Shown one piece after another: positions 24,665-33,442 of a stretch of DNA of 42,721 bases. Positions within the stretch are counted from its first letter, which is position 1; the number at the start of each line of letters is the position of its first letter. The DNA is from Planctomycetaceae bacterium (lineage in GTDB: Bacteria > Planctomycetota > Planctomycetia > Pirellulales > Thermoguttaceae): positions 1-42,721 of the forward strand of contig JAJFUI010000292.1 in assembly GCA_021372555.1 (NCBI GenBank), written 5' to 3'. A program made the position numbers and the translations under genes. The notes under the pieces are model-generated. The model searched no databases. It was given only the letters and a program-made list of their open reading frames with translations, and had not been told where the DNA came from.

Positions 24665-24943
24665 ATGAACGGAATCGACTTTTCCGCGATGTTTTGGCTC
24701 CTGGTCGCCCTTCAGGCGTTCGGGGTCCTTAGCGCCTGTGCCGCTCGCCTAAGCGAGGGTTCCGCCTGCCAGGCGCTGCTGCGATGCATCTTTCTCGGGG
24801 CCCTGCCGCTCGAAGGAGCGGCCACTTGCGTTGCCTTGGCGATCGGACCGGGTATCTGGGTAGCCTGCGCCGCCTCGTTGGCCATTATGATTATCACGGC
24901 CACCTGGGATCTTCGCGTCAGTCCCGACGTCGCAACGCTCTAG
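24665..24943 (+). CDS. Small membrane protein, function unknown
   Basis: This 92-residue frame has hydrophobic segments FWLLVALQAFGVLSACAA, CIFLGALPLEGAATCVALAIG and WVACAASLAIMIITATW, so three short membrane helices are likely. The ATG at 24665 has AAAGGA about eleven bases upstream; an ATG at 24638 in the same frame is an alternative. It is divergent from the lipoprotein gene at 24386. No family was recognised; the even hydrophobic pattern and position argue it is real, but this is not certain. Confidence 0.5.
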   Translation: MNGIDFSAMFWLLVALQAFGVLSACAARLSEGSACQALLRCIFLGALPLEGAATCVALAIGPGIWVACAASLAIMIITATWDLRVSPDVATL

Positions 24944-25325
24944 CCCATCGTGGCAACCCTCCCCTGATAACCATCTAGGCCTCTTCTGTCGGCTTCCGTC
25001 CCTTTTCGGGTGCCTTTACGCCCGAATTGTCTCGCTAGCCTCCCCACCTTCGCGGCCGGTGCGTCTGCTACAACCGTGCAGACCTGCAAAATCGAAAAAA
25101 AGGTTCCGTTCGGCAGAACCGGCAACCGAAACGTATATTCAGGCACCAACCATCGGAAACGGGTTTTGCCGGGGGGGCAATTCCGCCAATTCCGCGTGCT
25201 GCACGTGTCAGCGCGGCGGCCCCTCCTCGGCCACATCGGCCGTTCCGCTGCTTGCCCTATCGATTCAGTCATTGACTTCCCCGGCGCCACGTTGTCCCCG
25301 GGGCGAAGCACAGAGGAGGGAAAAA
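24944..25325. other. Intergenic region upstream of BON-domain gene
   Basis: No gene is supported here. The ribosome site AGAGGAGGG at the right edge belongs to the BON-domain gene. An A7 run with a weak hairpin near 25090-25117 was considered as a minus-strand terminator and not accepted. Confidence 0.45.
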
Positions 25326-26135
25326 ATGCGACGTTATCTCACAGGCCTTGCGGCCGCTGCCCTGGTGGCAGTCGTTCCCGCACTGGCGATGGCTGGCGAC
25401 CGCGAAGTCGCCGAGTCGGTTCGCGACCAGCTTAACGAGAGCGGTCAGATGGTTCATTACAGTGTGAACGTCAAGTACCATGACGGCACTGTATGGCTCC
25501 GAGGACACGTTGCCAGTCAGGAGCAGATGGCGATGGCCCTGCAACTGACGGCCAAAACGCCGGGCGTCCAAGTCGATCGAATCGTCAACGAACTGACCAT
25601 TGACGGCGAACAAGGCCAAGCAGCCGCCAACCCGCTGCGTGGCGCCAAGAATCGCCCCGGCCTGGTGAAACGCCTGGAAACCGCCCTGCGCGGCGGCGCT
25701 AACGAGGCCGAGCGTGTCCCCGCCGATTACGCTCAAGCCAACGTCGAGCAGACCAGCGCCGAGGAGGAACTTCCCCGGCAAATGGCCGCTCCGGCCCGCA
25801 CTGCTATGCTCCAGCCGACGGTCCGCGGACCGGTAGCGCCGAACGGCTGCCCGGCTCCAATGTACAACCCGGCTGCCAGCCCGACCGGCGGCCCCCCGGC
25901 ACGCTACGACCAGCCGTGCCTCCCGAACTACGCATGGCCAAGCTACGCCCCGTACCCAAACTACGCCAGCTTGACCTATCCGAAACAGTATTCGCCGACG
26001 GCTTGGCCCTACATCGGCCCATTCTACCCCTATCCCCAAGTTCCGCTCGGATGGCGGAAGGTGACCTTGGAGTGGGACGATGGCTGGTGGTTCCTCGACT
26101 TCAAAGATCAGCCGTCGAGCGCCTGGCACCGCTAA
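25326..26135 (+). CDS. Exported BON-domain protein with Pro/Tyr-rich C-terminus
   Basis: The 269-residue protein has a clear signal peptide (MRRYLTGLAAAALVAVVPALAMAG). One BON domain follows at about 25-95 (DREVAESVRDQLNES..VKYHDGTVWLRGHVASQEQMAMALQLTAKTPGVQVDRIVNELTI), the osmotically-induced OsmY-type fold thought to bind phospholipid or envelope components. The rest is low-complexity, rich in Pro, Tyr and Ala, and ends with a short conserved-looking WRKVTLEWDDGWWFLDFKD. The start is fixed by the ribosome site GAGGAGGG six bases before the ATG. A hairpin terminator follows at 26173. It is probably periplasmic or envelope-associated. Confidence 0.88.
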   Translation: MRRYLTGLAAAALVAVVPALAMAGDREVAESVRDQLNESGQMVHYSVNVKYHDGTVWLRGHVASQEQMAMALQLTAKTPGVQVDRIVNELTIDGEQGQAAANPLRGAKNRPGLVKRLETALRGGANEAERVPADYAQANVEQTSAEEELPRQMAAPARTAMLQPTVRGPVAPNGCPAPMYNPAASPTGGPPARYDQPCLPNYAWPSYAPYPNYASLTYPKQYSPTAWPYIGPFYPYPQVPLGWRKVTLEWDDGWWFLDFKDQPSSAWHR

Positions 26136-26172
26136 CCTAGCAAGCCAGCAGTCGTACAGAAACGTGGCACAA

Positions 26173-26204
26173 GCCCCCGTCCGGACCAACCGGGCGGGGG
26201 TTTT
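26173..26204 (+). terminator. Rho-independent terminator of the BON-domain gene
   Basis: GCCCCCGTCCGG pairs with CCGGGCGGGGG across a short loop and is followed by TTTT. It lies 37 bases after the stop codon. Confidence 0.85.
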
Positions 26205-26332
26205 GCGTTTCCTGCCGAGCGACCTTGCGACCGAATTTCTCGTTACTACCCGAAAAACCCGCAAGTCCGTCACAATTTAACACGATATCTAGTGTAACCG
26301 TGGGTTTGAACCCAAGCAGTGAGGAGAGAGGG

Positions 26333-26905
26333 ATGTCTAAGAAGGCCGCACTTTCAATTACTGGTGTCCTCGGCTTGCTCTGTCTGGTCTCAGCCAGCGG
26401 GTGCAGTACCGTTGCCGGGCCAAATCTCGGGCTGCTCGCCTTCCCGATCCCCGTCTCACCCTACTTCCAAAAACTGCCGGAAGACTACTTCTGGGAACAC
26501 GAGCGTTACGACCGCATGCCGGTTCTTGGGCCGATTACGCCCGGTTCGCCGGAGGTCGCCCTCGACCCGCCGTCGGATGACCAGGTGATGCGTGCCCTGG
26601 AGAAGGCCCGACCAGTTCAAGGCGGTCTCCCGCTCCTCCAAGAAGTACAGCGCGTCAATGTTCACATCGTGAAAGAGCCAGTCGCCGACTACGTCGACGA
26701 GCCGCGTGTGTACCCGCTGGTCGGCCCCGCACAGCTCCATCACGCCCACTACAAGTGCATCGTCTACTTCACCGAGGTAACCCGCGTCGGCTGGCCAGTC
26801 CCGTACACGACCACCGACGAAGACTGCCAAGAGGTGATTTATATCGATAAGGACCACCTGCACATGGTCGGCAATGTCGATCCGGGCCCGGGAACTGGCT
26901 ATTGA
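26333..26905 (+). CDS. Lipoprotein of unrecognised family
   Basis: The 190-residue protein has a lipoprotein signal (LSITGVLGLLCLVSASGCST, lipobox Cys). The remainder is a single domain with conserved-looking text such as YFQKLPEDYFWEHERYDRMPVLGPI, IVYFTEVTRVGWPVPYTTTDEDCQEVIYIDKDHLHM. I do not recognise a family. The ATG follows GAGGAGAGAGGG directly. It is followed by a strong hairpin (26945-26978) and a Tat-exported protein. It could be part of a small envelope cluster with the BON and SmpA-like proteins, all on the plus strand. Confidence 0.85.
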   Translation: MSKKAALSITGVLGLLCLVSASGCSTVAGPNLGLLAFPIPVSPYFQKLPEDYFWEHERYDRMPVLGPITPGSPEVALDPPSDDQVMRALEKARPVQGGLPLLQEVQRVNVHIVKEPVADYVDEPRVYPLVGPAQLHHAHYKCIVYFTEVTRVGWPVPYTTTDEDCQEVIYIDKDHLHMVGNVDPGPGTGY

Positions 26906-26944
26906 CACGGCAGGCAATCCAGCGGACGATTCAATATAAGTTGC

Positions 26945-26978
26945 CGGAGGGGTGGCAGACGATTCTGCCGCCCCTCCG
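26945..26978. repeat. 14-bp-stem hairpin with GGGGTGGCAG core
   Basis: CGGAGGGGTGGCAG (26945-26958) pairs with CTGCCGCCCCTCCG (26965-26978) across a 6-base loop, with one G-T pair. The GGGGTGGCAG/CTGCC arms resemble the hairpin core of the array at 15610 and of the MITE-like element. No T-run follows, so it is a weak terminator at best, 40 bases after the lipoprotein stop. Confidence 0.75.
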
Positions 26979-27025
26979 ATGTTTATCGGGCATGTCCCGA
27001 CGCAAGCATCGAGGTTGGAGTCCCA

Positions 27026-27775
27026 ATGCACCACCGCAGATCGTTTCTCTCAAAACTGGCGGCCACGGCGGCCATCGGCGTCGGCGGCTTCGCGGCCCTG
27101 CGCCGAGCATCGGCCGAGCGTGAAGACGGCGCCGATCTTGTCGCAGGCGCCAGTTTTGTACAGCCCGATTATGCGGCGTGGCAAAAGATCAAGAACAACA
27201 TGACCGAAGCGGAAGTGGTTCGCGTTCTCGGCGAACCGCTCGAACGCGAAAAACCCTCCGCCGACCCGATTGCCGCCGACCCGTCAACCCACCGGCTCTA
27301 CCGCTGGACATACGGGCGGCTCGACTTCAAATCACCGCGAGTCCCCGACACCGACTATTTCGAGATCTACTTCGACAAAGGGCGCGTCAGCCACAAGTGC
27401 GATCCTTTCGGCGGGCAGCTCTCGACCGATGGTACGCCGACCGTCCCGCGGCTGATTTACCCAACCTCAGGTGCCAGTTATGACCACTATCCTCGCTACG
27501 TAGACGCAAGGTGGTGTCCATCGTCGGGGCAATACCCGATGCATTACACCGTCGAAACGCAGTTCGGCAACGGTGGTCCCCGGATGCAGAACGGCCGTCA
27601 CGTCGCCGACCCCGTCGTTTGGGAGCCCCATTCGATTGCCACCGCACGCGCCGACGTGCCCTATCACCTGATCGTGCACGGCGGTAAGAACTCCGGGCGT
27701 TGGCGCGTCAAAGCCATCAACGCGCGCGGCGAGAGCGAGTGGTCGCCCTACCGGGAGTTCACGTTTCGCGTCTGA
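27026..27775 (+). CDS. Tat-exported protein with SmpA/BamE-like and fibronectin-III-like parts
   Basis: The 249-residue protein starts MHHRRSFLSKLAATAAIGVGG, a twin-arginine signal (RRSFLSK) with a hydrophobic stretch. Residues about 48-115 (WQKIKNNMTEAEVVRVLGEPLEREK..YRWTYGRLDFK) match the SmpA/OmlA/BamE-like pattern, in which a short helix with TEAEV and LGEP precedes beta strands. The C-terminal half (RLIYPTSGASYDHYPRYVDARW .. GRWRVKAINARGESEWSPYREFTFRV) resembles a fibronectin type III domain. The combination suggests an envelope protein that needs folding before export. It ends 15 bases before the converging GH31 gene. Function unknown beyond this. Confidence 0.75.
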   Translation: MHHRRSFLSKLAATAAIGVGGFAALRRASAEREDGADLVAGASFVQPDYAAWQKIKNNMTEAEVVRVLGEPLEREKPSADPIAADPSTHRLYRWTYGRLDFKSPRVPDTDYFEIYFDKGRVSHKCDPFGGQLSTDGTPTVPRLIYPTSGASYDHYPRYVDARWCPSSGQYPMHYTVETQFGNGGPRMQNGRHVADPVVWEPHSIATARADVPYHLIVHGGKNSGRWRVKAINARGESEWSPYREFTFRV

Positions 27776-27790
27776 GCGCGGAACCGCAGG

Positions 27791-29971
27791 TCAGTAGGCT
27801 TTCCACCCGACGATCTTGTACCGGCTCGGCCCTCGATAGCCGCCCGTCGTGCTCATCGTCCCTCGACCATCGGCCCAGCTTAGTTCAAGGCGGCTCTGCA
27901 CACCTTTCTCGAAGTCGAGCGAGACGCCGTCGTCGTCGAACAGGACGAACTTTCGCGGCTTTGCGCCGAACACGCCCACCGTCACCCTGAACTGAGTCTG
28001 CGCGCTAACGAACTCCACCGGCTCGGCCAGCGGCAACAGCGTATTGCCGCGAACGAAGACCGGAATCTCATCCAGCGGTTTCGTCACCTCGATCTTCCGG
28101 CCGCCGGAAAGCTTTTCGTGCGTCCAGAAGTCGTACCAGTCACCCTGCGGCAGGTACACGGTTCGTTTCTTCTCTCCGGTCCAGAGCGGCGCCACCATAA
28201 GCGAGGGCCCAAACAGGTACTGGTCGTCGATCGCCCGCACGTTCGGATCTTGCGGGAAGTCGACCACGAGCGCCCGAGTCGGAGGCACACCGGTGCTGCG
28301 GTAATCCGCAAACGCGGCGTACAGGTACGGCAGCAGCCGCATCCGCAACTCGAGCAGCTTGCGGCTGACAGCCTCCGTCCGTTCCCAACCCGCCATGAAC
28401 TTGCCACTGTTGTTCAGATCCTTGTCGATCTGCTTCCACGGCGGATTCTTCAAATACCAGCAGTCAATCTGGGTGACCGCCGAAAAAACGGCCGTCTCCA
28501 CGCGACGATAGAATTCCTCCAAGGAGCCGGCCTCGCGGACCTCGGGGCACCACAGCACTCCGCCAAACCCAGACGTGGCGATTGCGCGGACGTAATCCCG
28601 GTGATCGTAGGCGTCGCTGTACAGTGCGAACGGCAGCGACGCCGCCAGCGCCCCAGACGCTCGCACCAGCCCAAGCGTCCGCTGACCGCGACTGCGATAG
28701 ATCGACGCCATCGTCTGCTGGTACAGCGGCCCGACCAGCCGATGCATCTGCTCTCCGTCCAGCCCCGAAGGGAAGGCCGTCTGTTCCGGATACGACCAGG
28801 GCGTCGCGCTGAGCGGCTGATGATCGCACTCGTCGAGCTTAAACCCGCTGACACCCTTCTCGGCAAACTGCCGCCCGTGGTAGTCGGCGAAAATGCGTCG
28901 CCCCTCCGGCGTCGCGAAGTCCGGCACGAGTCCGCCCCACACGCGATAATCGCCGCTCCATCGCAGCAGCGGCTTGTACAGCGGCGAACTCGGGTGGGTA
29001 AACGCGTGCTCCCATAGGTTCAGCTTGTAGCCCAGCTCGCTTGCCCCGCTGACCAACTTCTCCGGCGCCGGGTATTTGTCGCTCCACACAAAGGAGCATG
29101 AGTACGAGTGCGTGTGCCATCCCGGCTCCAGGCCCATCACGTCGCATGGGATATGACGCTCCCGAAATTGACGCAAAAGTGATTCAATCTCTTTCTGCCC
29201 CAGCTCCGTCGAGCCGCGATACCACACGCCCAAGCCCCACAGCGGCGGAAGACACCCGCCGCCGCTAAACAGGTTGTAACGCTGCACCGCCCCACGCATG
29301 TCCGGTCCACCGATCAGATACACGTCCACACCGCGAGCCGCCGGAATGTCGACGCCCACAAACTGCCCGTTCAGTTCCCTGGGACGGTACAAGTCCGCAG
29401 TGCTGGTGGCCGGCGCACCACCGTTAACGTTCCCCGCGTCGGGCGGCACATCCCGCACGGCGTCGAGGTTGCCAAAGTAGAAACTGGCGTATCGCGCCGT
29501 GTCCACGTAGACGCCGTAGCCGCGAGTCGAGACATAAAATGGCGCCGGCGCGTGTGAATCGCCCAACGCCGTCGTCTGGTCGTCGCTCACGCGAACCGTC
29601 TTCTTGCTGCCGGACAGCTGAAACGTCTTGAGGTTCATCCCCAGCCCATAGAGCTGCTCGTTCGGCTCCAGCGGAATTTCCAACGCGATGCCGCGGCCGC
29701 TGACCTTCACTCCGATCGCGCTCGGCTTGACAGGCGGCTGCTCAACGGCCGCCAGGCGCTCCATCGCCTCCCGCGAGGGTGGCGTCTCTTGGAACCGCGT
29801 CGGCGTTCCCTTCTCCGGCTCACCAATGCGGACCCGCCACACACCCGGCGCAACCTTTTCTACGCTGTACTCGCCGATGCGAGGCGGCCTGCCGATAGCA
29901 ACGCCGGCCGACAGCATCAGACACAAAAGCATCGCCAACTGAATTAAACCGCGGAGTGCTCGTTCGCTCAT
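27791..29971 (-). CDS. Secreted glycoside hydrolase family 31 enzyme
   Basis: The 726-residue protein has a signal peptide (LIQLAMLLCLMLSAGVAIG). It then has a beta-sandwich N-terminal domain with NEQLYGLGMNLKTFQLSG (the GH31 YGLGE-like motif). The catalytic barrel follows: LPPLWGLGVWYRG, PCDVMGLEPGWHTHSYSC, and GVSGFKLDECDHQ, with the likely nucleophile Asp380. The probable acid/base region is ALYSDAYDHRDYVRA (Asp453-456). The C-terminal beta domains end with WADGRG. GH31 enzymes are alpha-glucosidases, alpha-xylosidases and relatives; substrate cannot be read here. No ribosome site is obvious before the ATG at 29971. It is divergent from the TPR gene, with a mobile-element copy between them. 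Confidence 0.9.
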   Translation of the reverse strand: MSERALRGLIQLAMLLCLMLSAGVAIGRPPRIGEYSVEKVAPGVWRVRIGEPEKGTPTRFQETPPSREAMERLAAVEQPPVKPSAIGVKVSGRGIALEIPLEPNEQLYGLGMNLKTFQLSGSKKTVRVSDDQTTALGDSHAPAPFYVSTRGYGVYVDTARYASFYFGNLDAVRDVPPDAGNVNGGAPATSTADLYRPRELNGQFVGVDIPAARGVDVYLIGGPDMRGAVQRYNLFSGGGCLPPLWGLGVWYRGSTELGQKEIESLLRQFRERHIPCDVMGLEPGWHTHSYSCSFVWSDKYPAPEKLVSGASELGYKLNLWEHAFTHPSSPLYKPLLRWSGDYRVWGGLVPDFATPEGRRIFADYHGRQFAEKGVSGFKLDECDHQPLSATPWSYPEQTAFPSGLDGEQMHRLVGPLYQQTMASIYRSRGQRTLGLVRASGALAASLPFALYSDAYDHRDYVRAIATSGFGGVLWCPEVREAGSLEEFYRRVETAVFSAVTQIDCWYLKNPPWKQIDKDLNNSGKFMAGWERTEAVSRKLLELRMRLLPYLYAAFADYRSTGVPPTRALVVDFPQDPNVRAIDDQYLFGPSLMVAPLWTGEKKRTVYLPQGDWYDFWTHEKLSGGRKIEVTKPLDEIPVFVRGNTLLPLAEPVEFVSAQTQFRVTVGVFGAKPRKFVLFDDDGVSLDFEKGVQSRLELSWADGRGTMSTTGGYRGPSRYKIVGWKAY

Positions 29972-30362
29972 GATTCATCGCTTTTGGAGGGAAGGCGGGG
30001 CGGGAGACTACGCACATCACCCAAAATACCGCAGCGAGAGCCGATCCTCAAGTCGAGCGGGAAACTTCGCAAGGCCGATCAGTTTTCCAGGATGTTGGGG
30101 TGGCAGTTGCACTGCGAATTGTGGGCATTTTTCCGGGGTGGCACTACCACTGTCACCCCAACTGAGCCCCTATCTTGAACAATTGATCGGCCCTGCGAAA
30201 CTTCGTAGTTCCGCCTTCGCGCAGATGCCTGTTCAGGTGCAGCACCCAACAGTCGGAAACTTGCACCATTTAGCCTACCCTACGCGGCCTGTTAACCCTG
30301 GCCCGCCAGCCGTCACACCCTCTTGTCCCTCTCCGGCGGCCGCGGATACGATGAGAGGCGTC
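29972..30362. other. Divergent intergenic region between GH31 and TPR genes
   Basis: The 391-base gap carries the complete MITE-like element at 30069-30196 and the promoters of both flanking genes, none of which could be identified. An in-frame extension of the TPR gene through the element is only repeat translation. Confidence 0.6.
30069..30196. mobile_element. MITE-like element, copy 2 (128 bp, best preserved)
   Basis: The left end GCAAGGCCGATCA (30069-30081) and the right end TGATCGGCCCTGC (30184-30196) are 13-bp terminal inverted repeats with one mismatch. The 8-bp direct repeat GAAACTTC lies on both sides (30061-30068 and 30197-30204). The interior contains TTTTCCAGGATG, GGGGTGGCAGTTGCACTGC, a second GGGGTGGCA..TGTCACCCC inverted pair, and ACTGAGCCCCTATCTTGAAC. 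No coding capacity for a transposase. Confidence 0.9.
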
Positions 30363-33182
30363 ATGTTCATCCCGGTCCGTCAATGCACGATCCTCTCGCT
30401 TGCCGTTGCGATCATCGTTTGCGTCTCCGGCCCATTGCAGGCCGACGAGGCCGATGACCAATACGCCGTGGCCGCGGGCCATTACGATCGCGGACGCTGG
30501 AAACTCGCCGCTGAAGAGTTCCTCAAGTTCCGGCAGCGTTTTCCCAAGGATCGCCGGCAGACGATATGCGCGTTTTGCCTGGGCGAGTCCCTGTTCCAGT
30601 TGGGCAAGTTCGACGAAGCCCTCCCCTGCTTCCGCGACTACAGCAATCGCGAGCCGACCGGCCAGTACGCCAAAGAGACGCTGCTCCAACTCGGCCAGTG
30701 CGCGTACCTCGCCGGCAAACTCGATGCAGCCAAGACCGATCTCAAGCGTTTTCTCGACAAGTATCCCGACGATCGATGGAATGAGACGGCATTGTTCTAC
30801 CTCGCCGAGATTGCCTTGGCCAGCGACGACGCTGCGACCGCCGCCACCCGATTCCGCGAGATCATGACGCGTTTCCCGGACGGTCGGCTGCAAGACGATT
30901 GCCAGGTGGGACTCGGCCGCGCCCTCGAAAAGCAAGGGCAACGCGACCAAGCCGAGCGGCTTTACGTGGCCGTGGCCGCCAAGCCCGACAGTCCACAAGC
31001 TGATGCCGCCCAGTTTCACCTCGGCGCGATGCACTACGAGGTCGGCAAATACGCCGAAGCGTTGACCAGCTTCGCCCCGTTCGACAGTCGCCTCGCGCAA
31101 AGCCCCTGGCGGCCCAACGCCCGCCTCGGCCAAGGACTGACTCTCTTGAAGCTCAACCGTCCGGCCGAAGCCGTCAAACAGTTCGATGCCGTGCTCGCTA
31201 CCGCAGACGCCAACGAAGAACTCATCCAGCGAGCCCTCCGTGGCAACGTCCAGGCCGCACTTCAGTTGAAAGACTACGACTCGCTGGACCGCCAGGCGGC
31301 CCGATTCGAGAAACGTTTCGCAGCCAGTCCCTTCCGCGGCGATGTCCAGCGCATGCTCGCCCGATCCCTCGTCGAACGCAGGCACTATGACCGCGCCGCA
31401 GTGCTCCTTAAATCGTTGCTAACCCAGCCGTCTCCGCGTCAAGACCTCGACAGCCGCTATCTTCTGGCCCTCAGCTACGAGGGTCTGCAGCATTACGACG
31501 ACGCCCTCGCCGCCGTGCTCCCGGTCGTCGCCGGCGCGAGCGGAGACTTGAAAGTCCAAGCCCGATTGGAGCAGGCCCTGCTGCTTTCGGCCGTGAAGCA
31601 ACACCGAGAAGCAATTCCGCTCCTGGAAAAATGCCTTGCCGAACATCCGTCGGCCGAGGCGGAAGTGAAATTGCTCGCCGCGCTGGCCATTTCCACCATC
31701 CGGGTCGGGCAGATCGACAAGTCCAAGCGGACGTACGCCGAGTTGCTCGCAAAGTACCCCAAGCATCCGCTCATCCCGCCCACGACCGAACGCCTTGCCG
31801 ATGCAGCGTACGACGCCAACGACACCGTATGGGCGTCCGAGCTGTCGGGCCGATTGGCCACCCTCGGCGATTCGGCCGAATATGCGTTCAAGAGCAAGCT
31901 GACTCGTGGCTGGGGGCAGTTCAAGGCTGGCAAGCTCGCCGACGCGGCCGACACGTTTGACCAATTGCTCCAGCGACATCCGCCGGCGCCGATAGCAGCC
32001 GAAGCAGCCCTGATTCGCGGCTACATCCTTGAACGACTTGGCCGCAGCGATCAGGCGTTGGCGATGTACGACCTCGTAATTCAGCGATACGCGACGGCGC
32101 CGCAACATGCCGACGCCCAGCTTGCCGCCGCTCGACTGCACAGCAACCTCAAGCACTGGACCGAAACCACTGCGCTCTGCGAGAAACTGACGCACGACCA
32201 TCCGCAGTTCGCCGAACTCGATGCGGCGATCTACGAGTGGGCCTGGGCGCTGCATGAGCTTGGCAAAAACGACGAGTCGCTACGCCTCTTCTCGCGTCTC
32301 AGCAAGGATTTCCCCAACAGCCGTTTTCGTGCCGATGCCGCCTACCGCGTCGCGCAAGCCGCATTTGATGCAAAGGATTACGACCGCGCGAACCAATTGG
32401 TCGATGCCTTGCTTTCACAGCAGATCGCTCCTCAGGTCCGCAGCGCCGCCACGTACCTCCGCGGCCAACTGGCGGTGGCCAAACGCGACTGGCCCAAGGC
32501 TCGCCAAACGTTCGAGAAGCTCGTCCAGGACTTTCCGACCGCCAGCCGATGCTTGGCCGCCGAAACCTGGATCGCCGAAGCCGACTACCAGCAAAACGAT
32601 CTCGCAAAAGCCAGTGCACGGCTCGATCGTCTCGCGGACATGGTCCGTGGGAAGCATGAACCCTGGATGGCGCTGGTGCCGTTCCGCCGGGCGCAAATTG
32701 CCGCGAGACGCGAGCACTGGACCGACGCCTACCGAATTGCCTCCTCAATCGAAACCGACTTCCCCGGCTTCGAGCAGCAACACGACGTCGACTGCCTGCT
32801 GGGCCAGTGCTTGGCCATGCAAGCCGACTTCCAGGCCGCTCGCCGGGCGTACAACAAAGTCATCCACTCTCCGACCGGAGCGAAGACCGAAACCGCCGCC
32901 CGCGCGCAATGGCTAATCGGTGAAAGCTACTTCCACCAAAAGAACTACCAGGCCGCGTTGCGGGAGTACCTAAAGCTGGAGATCCTCTACGCCTTCCCCT
33001 CCTGGCAAGCAGCCGCCCTTTTCGAGGCCGGCAAGTGCCACGAGTTGCTCGGCGAAAAGAAGGAAGCCGCCGACGTCTACCGCCGGATTCTCAAGGTCTA
33101 TCCGAAGTCGCCCCTGGCCAACGACGCCGGCAAGCGTCTCAACAGTCTCCGACAGAATCGGCAGCCCGCGAAGACTGGGTAG
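30363..33182 (+). CDS. Large exported TPR protein of the ExbB/ExbD cluster
   Basis: The 939-residue protein has a signal peptide (MFIPVRQCTILSLAVAIIVCVSGPLQA). It is then almost entirely tetratricopeptide-type helix pairs, for example GHYDRGRWKLAAEEFLKFRQRFP, GESLFQLGKFDEALPCFRDY, GAMHYEVGKYAEALTSFAPF, GWGQFKAGKLADAADTFDQLLQRHPP and ESYFHQKNYQAALREYLKLE. Many units keep the W/L-G-Y-A-P spacing. Its outermost repeats resemble YbgF/BamD-like envelope TPRs. The start at ATG 30363 follows GAGAGG; the frame upstream crosses a mobile element. It is 260 bases before exbB and is probably a periplasmic scaffold for the complex, as TPR proteins accompany some TonB systems. Confidence 0.85.
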   Translation: MFIPVRQCTILSLAVAIIVCVSGPLQADEADDQYAVAAGHYDRGRWKLAAEEFLKFRQRFPKDRRQTICAFCLGESLFQLGKFDEALPCFRDYSNREPTGQYAKETLLQLGQCAYLAGKLDAAKTDLKRFLDKYPDDRWNETALFYLAEIALASDDAATAATRFREIMTRFPDGRLQDDCQVGLGRALEKQGQRDQAERLYVAVAAKPDSPQADAAQFHLGAMHYEVGKYAEALTSFAPFDSRLAQSPWRPNARLGQGLTLLKLNRPAEAVKQFDAVLATADANEELIQRALRGNVQAALQLKDYDSLDRQAARFEKRFAASPFRGDVQRMLARSLVERRHYDRAAVLLKSLLTQPSPRQDLDSRYLLALSYEGLQHYDDALAAVLPVVAGASGDLKVQARLEQALLLSAVKQHREAIPLLEKCLAEHPSAEAEVKLLAALAISTIRVGQIDKSKRTYAELLAKYPKHPLIPPTTERLADAAYDANDTVWASELSGRLATLGDSAEYAFKSKLTRGWGQFKAGKLADAADTFDQLLQRHPPAPIAAEAALIRGYILERLGRSDQALAMYDLVIQRYATAPQHADAQLAAARLHSNLKHWTETTALCEKLTHDHPQFAELDAAIYEWAWALHELGKNDESLRLFSRLSKDFPNSRFRADAAYRVAQAAFDAKDYDRANQLVDALLSQQIAPQVRSAATYLRGQLAVAKRDWPKARQTFEKLVQDFPTASRCLAAETWIAEADYQQNDLAKASARLDRLADMVRGKHEPWMALVPFRRAQIAARREHWTDAYRIASSIETDFPGFEQQHDVDCLLGQCLAMQADFQAARRAYNKVIHSPTGAKTETAARAQWLIGESYFHQKNYQAALREYLKLEILYAFPSWQAAALFEAGKCHELLGEKKEAADVYRRILKVYPKSPLANDAGKRLNSLRQNRQPAKTG

Positions 33183-33375
33183 GCCCGCGGGGCTCGGTAA
33201 CAGCGACGGCAGCGTTTCCCGCGGCTCTCCGCCGCGTCTCTGCTGCTCGGCCGCGCTTTTCGCATGATTCTTTCTGCCTGAGCCGCGCTAAACGCTTTGT
33301 AAGGAAGTCTTTGACTCACCCGCAAAGACAGAAATTTACGATGATGACGGTGGAATAGTCTACTTTTCTCAGCGG

Positions 33376-33416
33376 CGTCTTTCACTTCGGAAAGACGTCG
33401 ATTCGTTCTCGCGAGA
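33376..33416 (+). promoter_or_regulatory. Hairpins in the leader of the exbB-like gene
   Basis: CGTCTTTC-ACTTCG-GAAAGACG (33376-33397) is a perfect 8-bp stem with a 6-base loop, followed by the 12-bp palindrome TTCTCGCGAGAA at 33405-33416. Both lie 25-65 bases before the ATG at 33443. They could be a regulatory leader or an attenuation/processing site between the TPR gene and exbB. Confidence 0.5.
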
Positions 33417-33442
33417 AGCGCGGGAGAAGGCGGGGATCGCGC

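Noticed and set aside
25090..25120. Minus-strand terminator with T7
   Set aside because: The stem is only about 5 bp with a large loop, and no minus-strand gene ends nearby.
26902..26940. TTGACA with TATAAG as a promoter before the Tat-exported protein
   Set aside because: The spacing is 27 bases, far too long, and TTGACA overlaps the stop of the preceding gene.
29970..30362. N-terminal extension of the TPR protein
   Set aside because: The frame passes through the mobile element; the signal peptide and ribosome site place the start at 30363.
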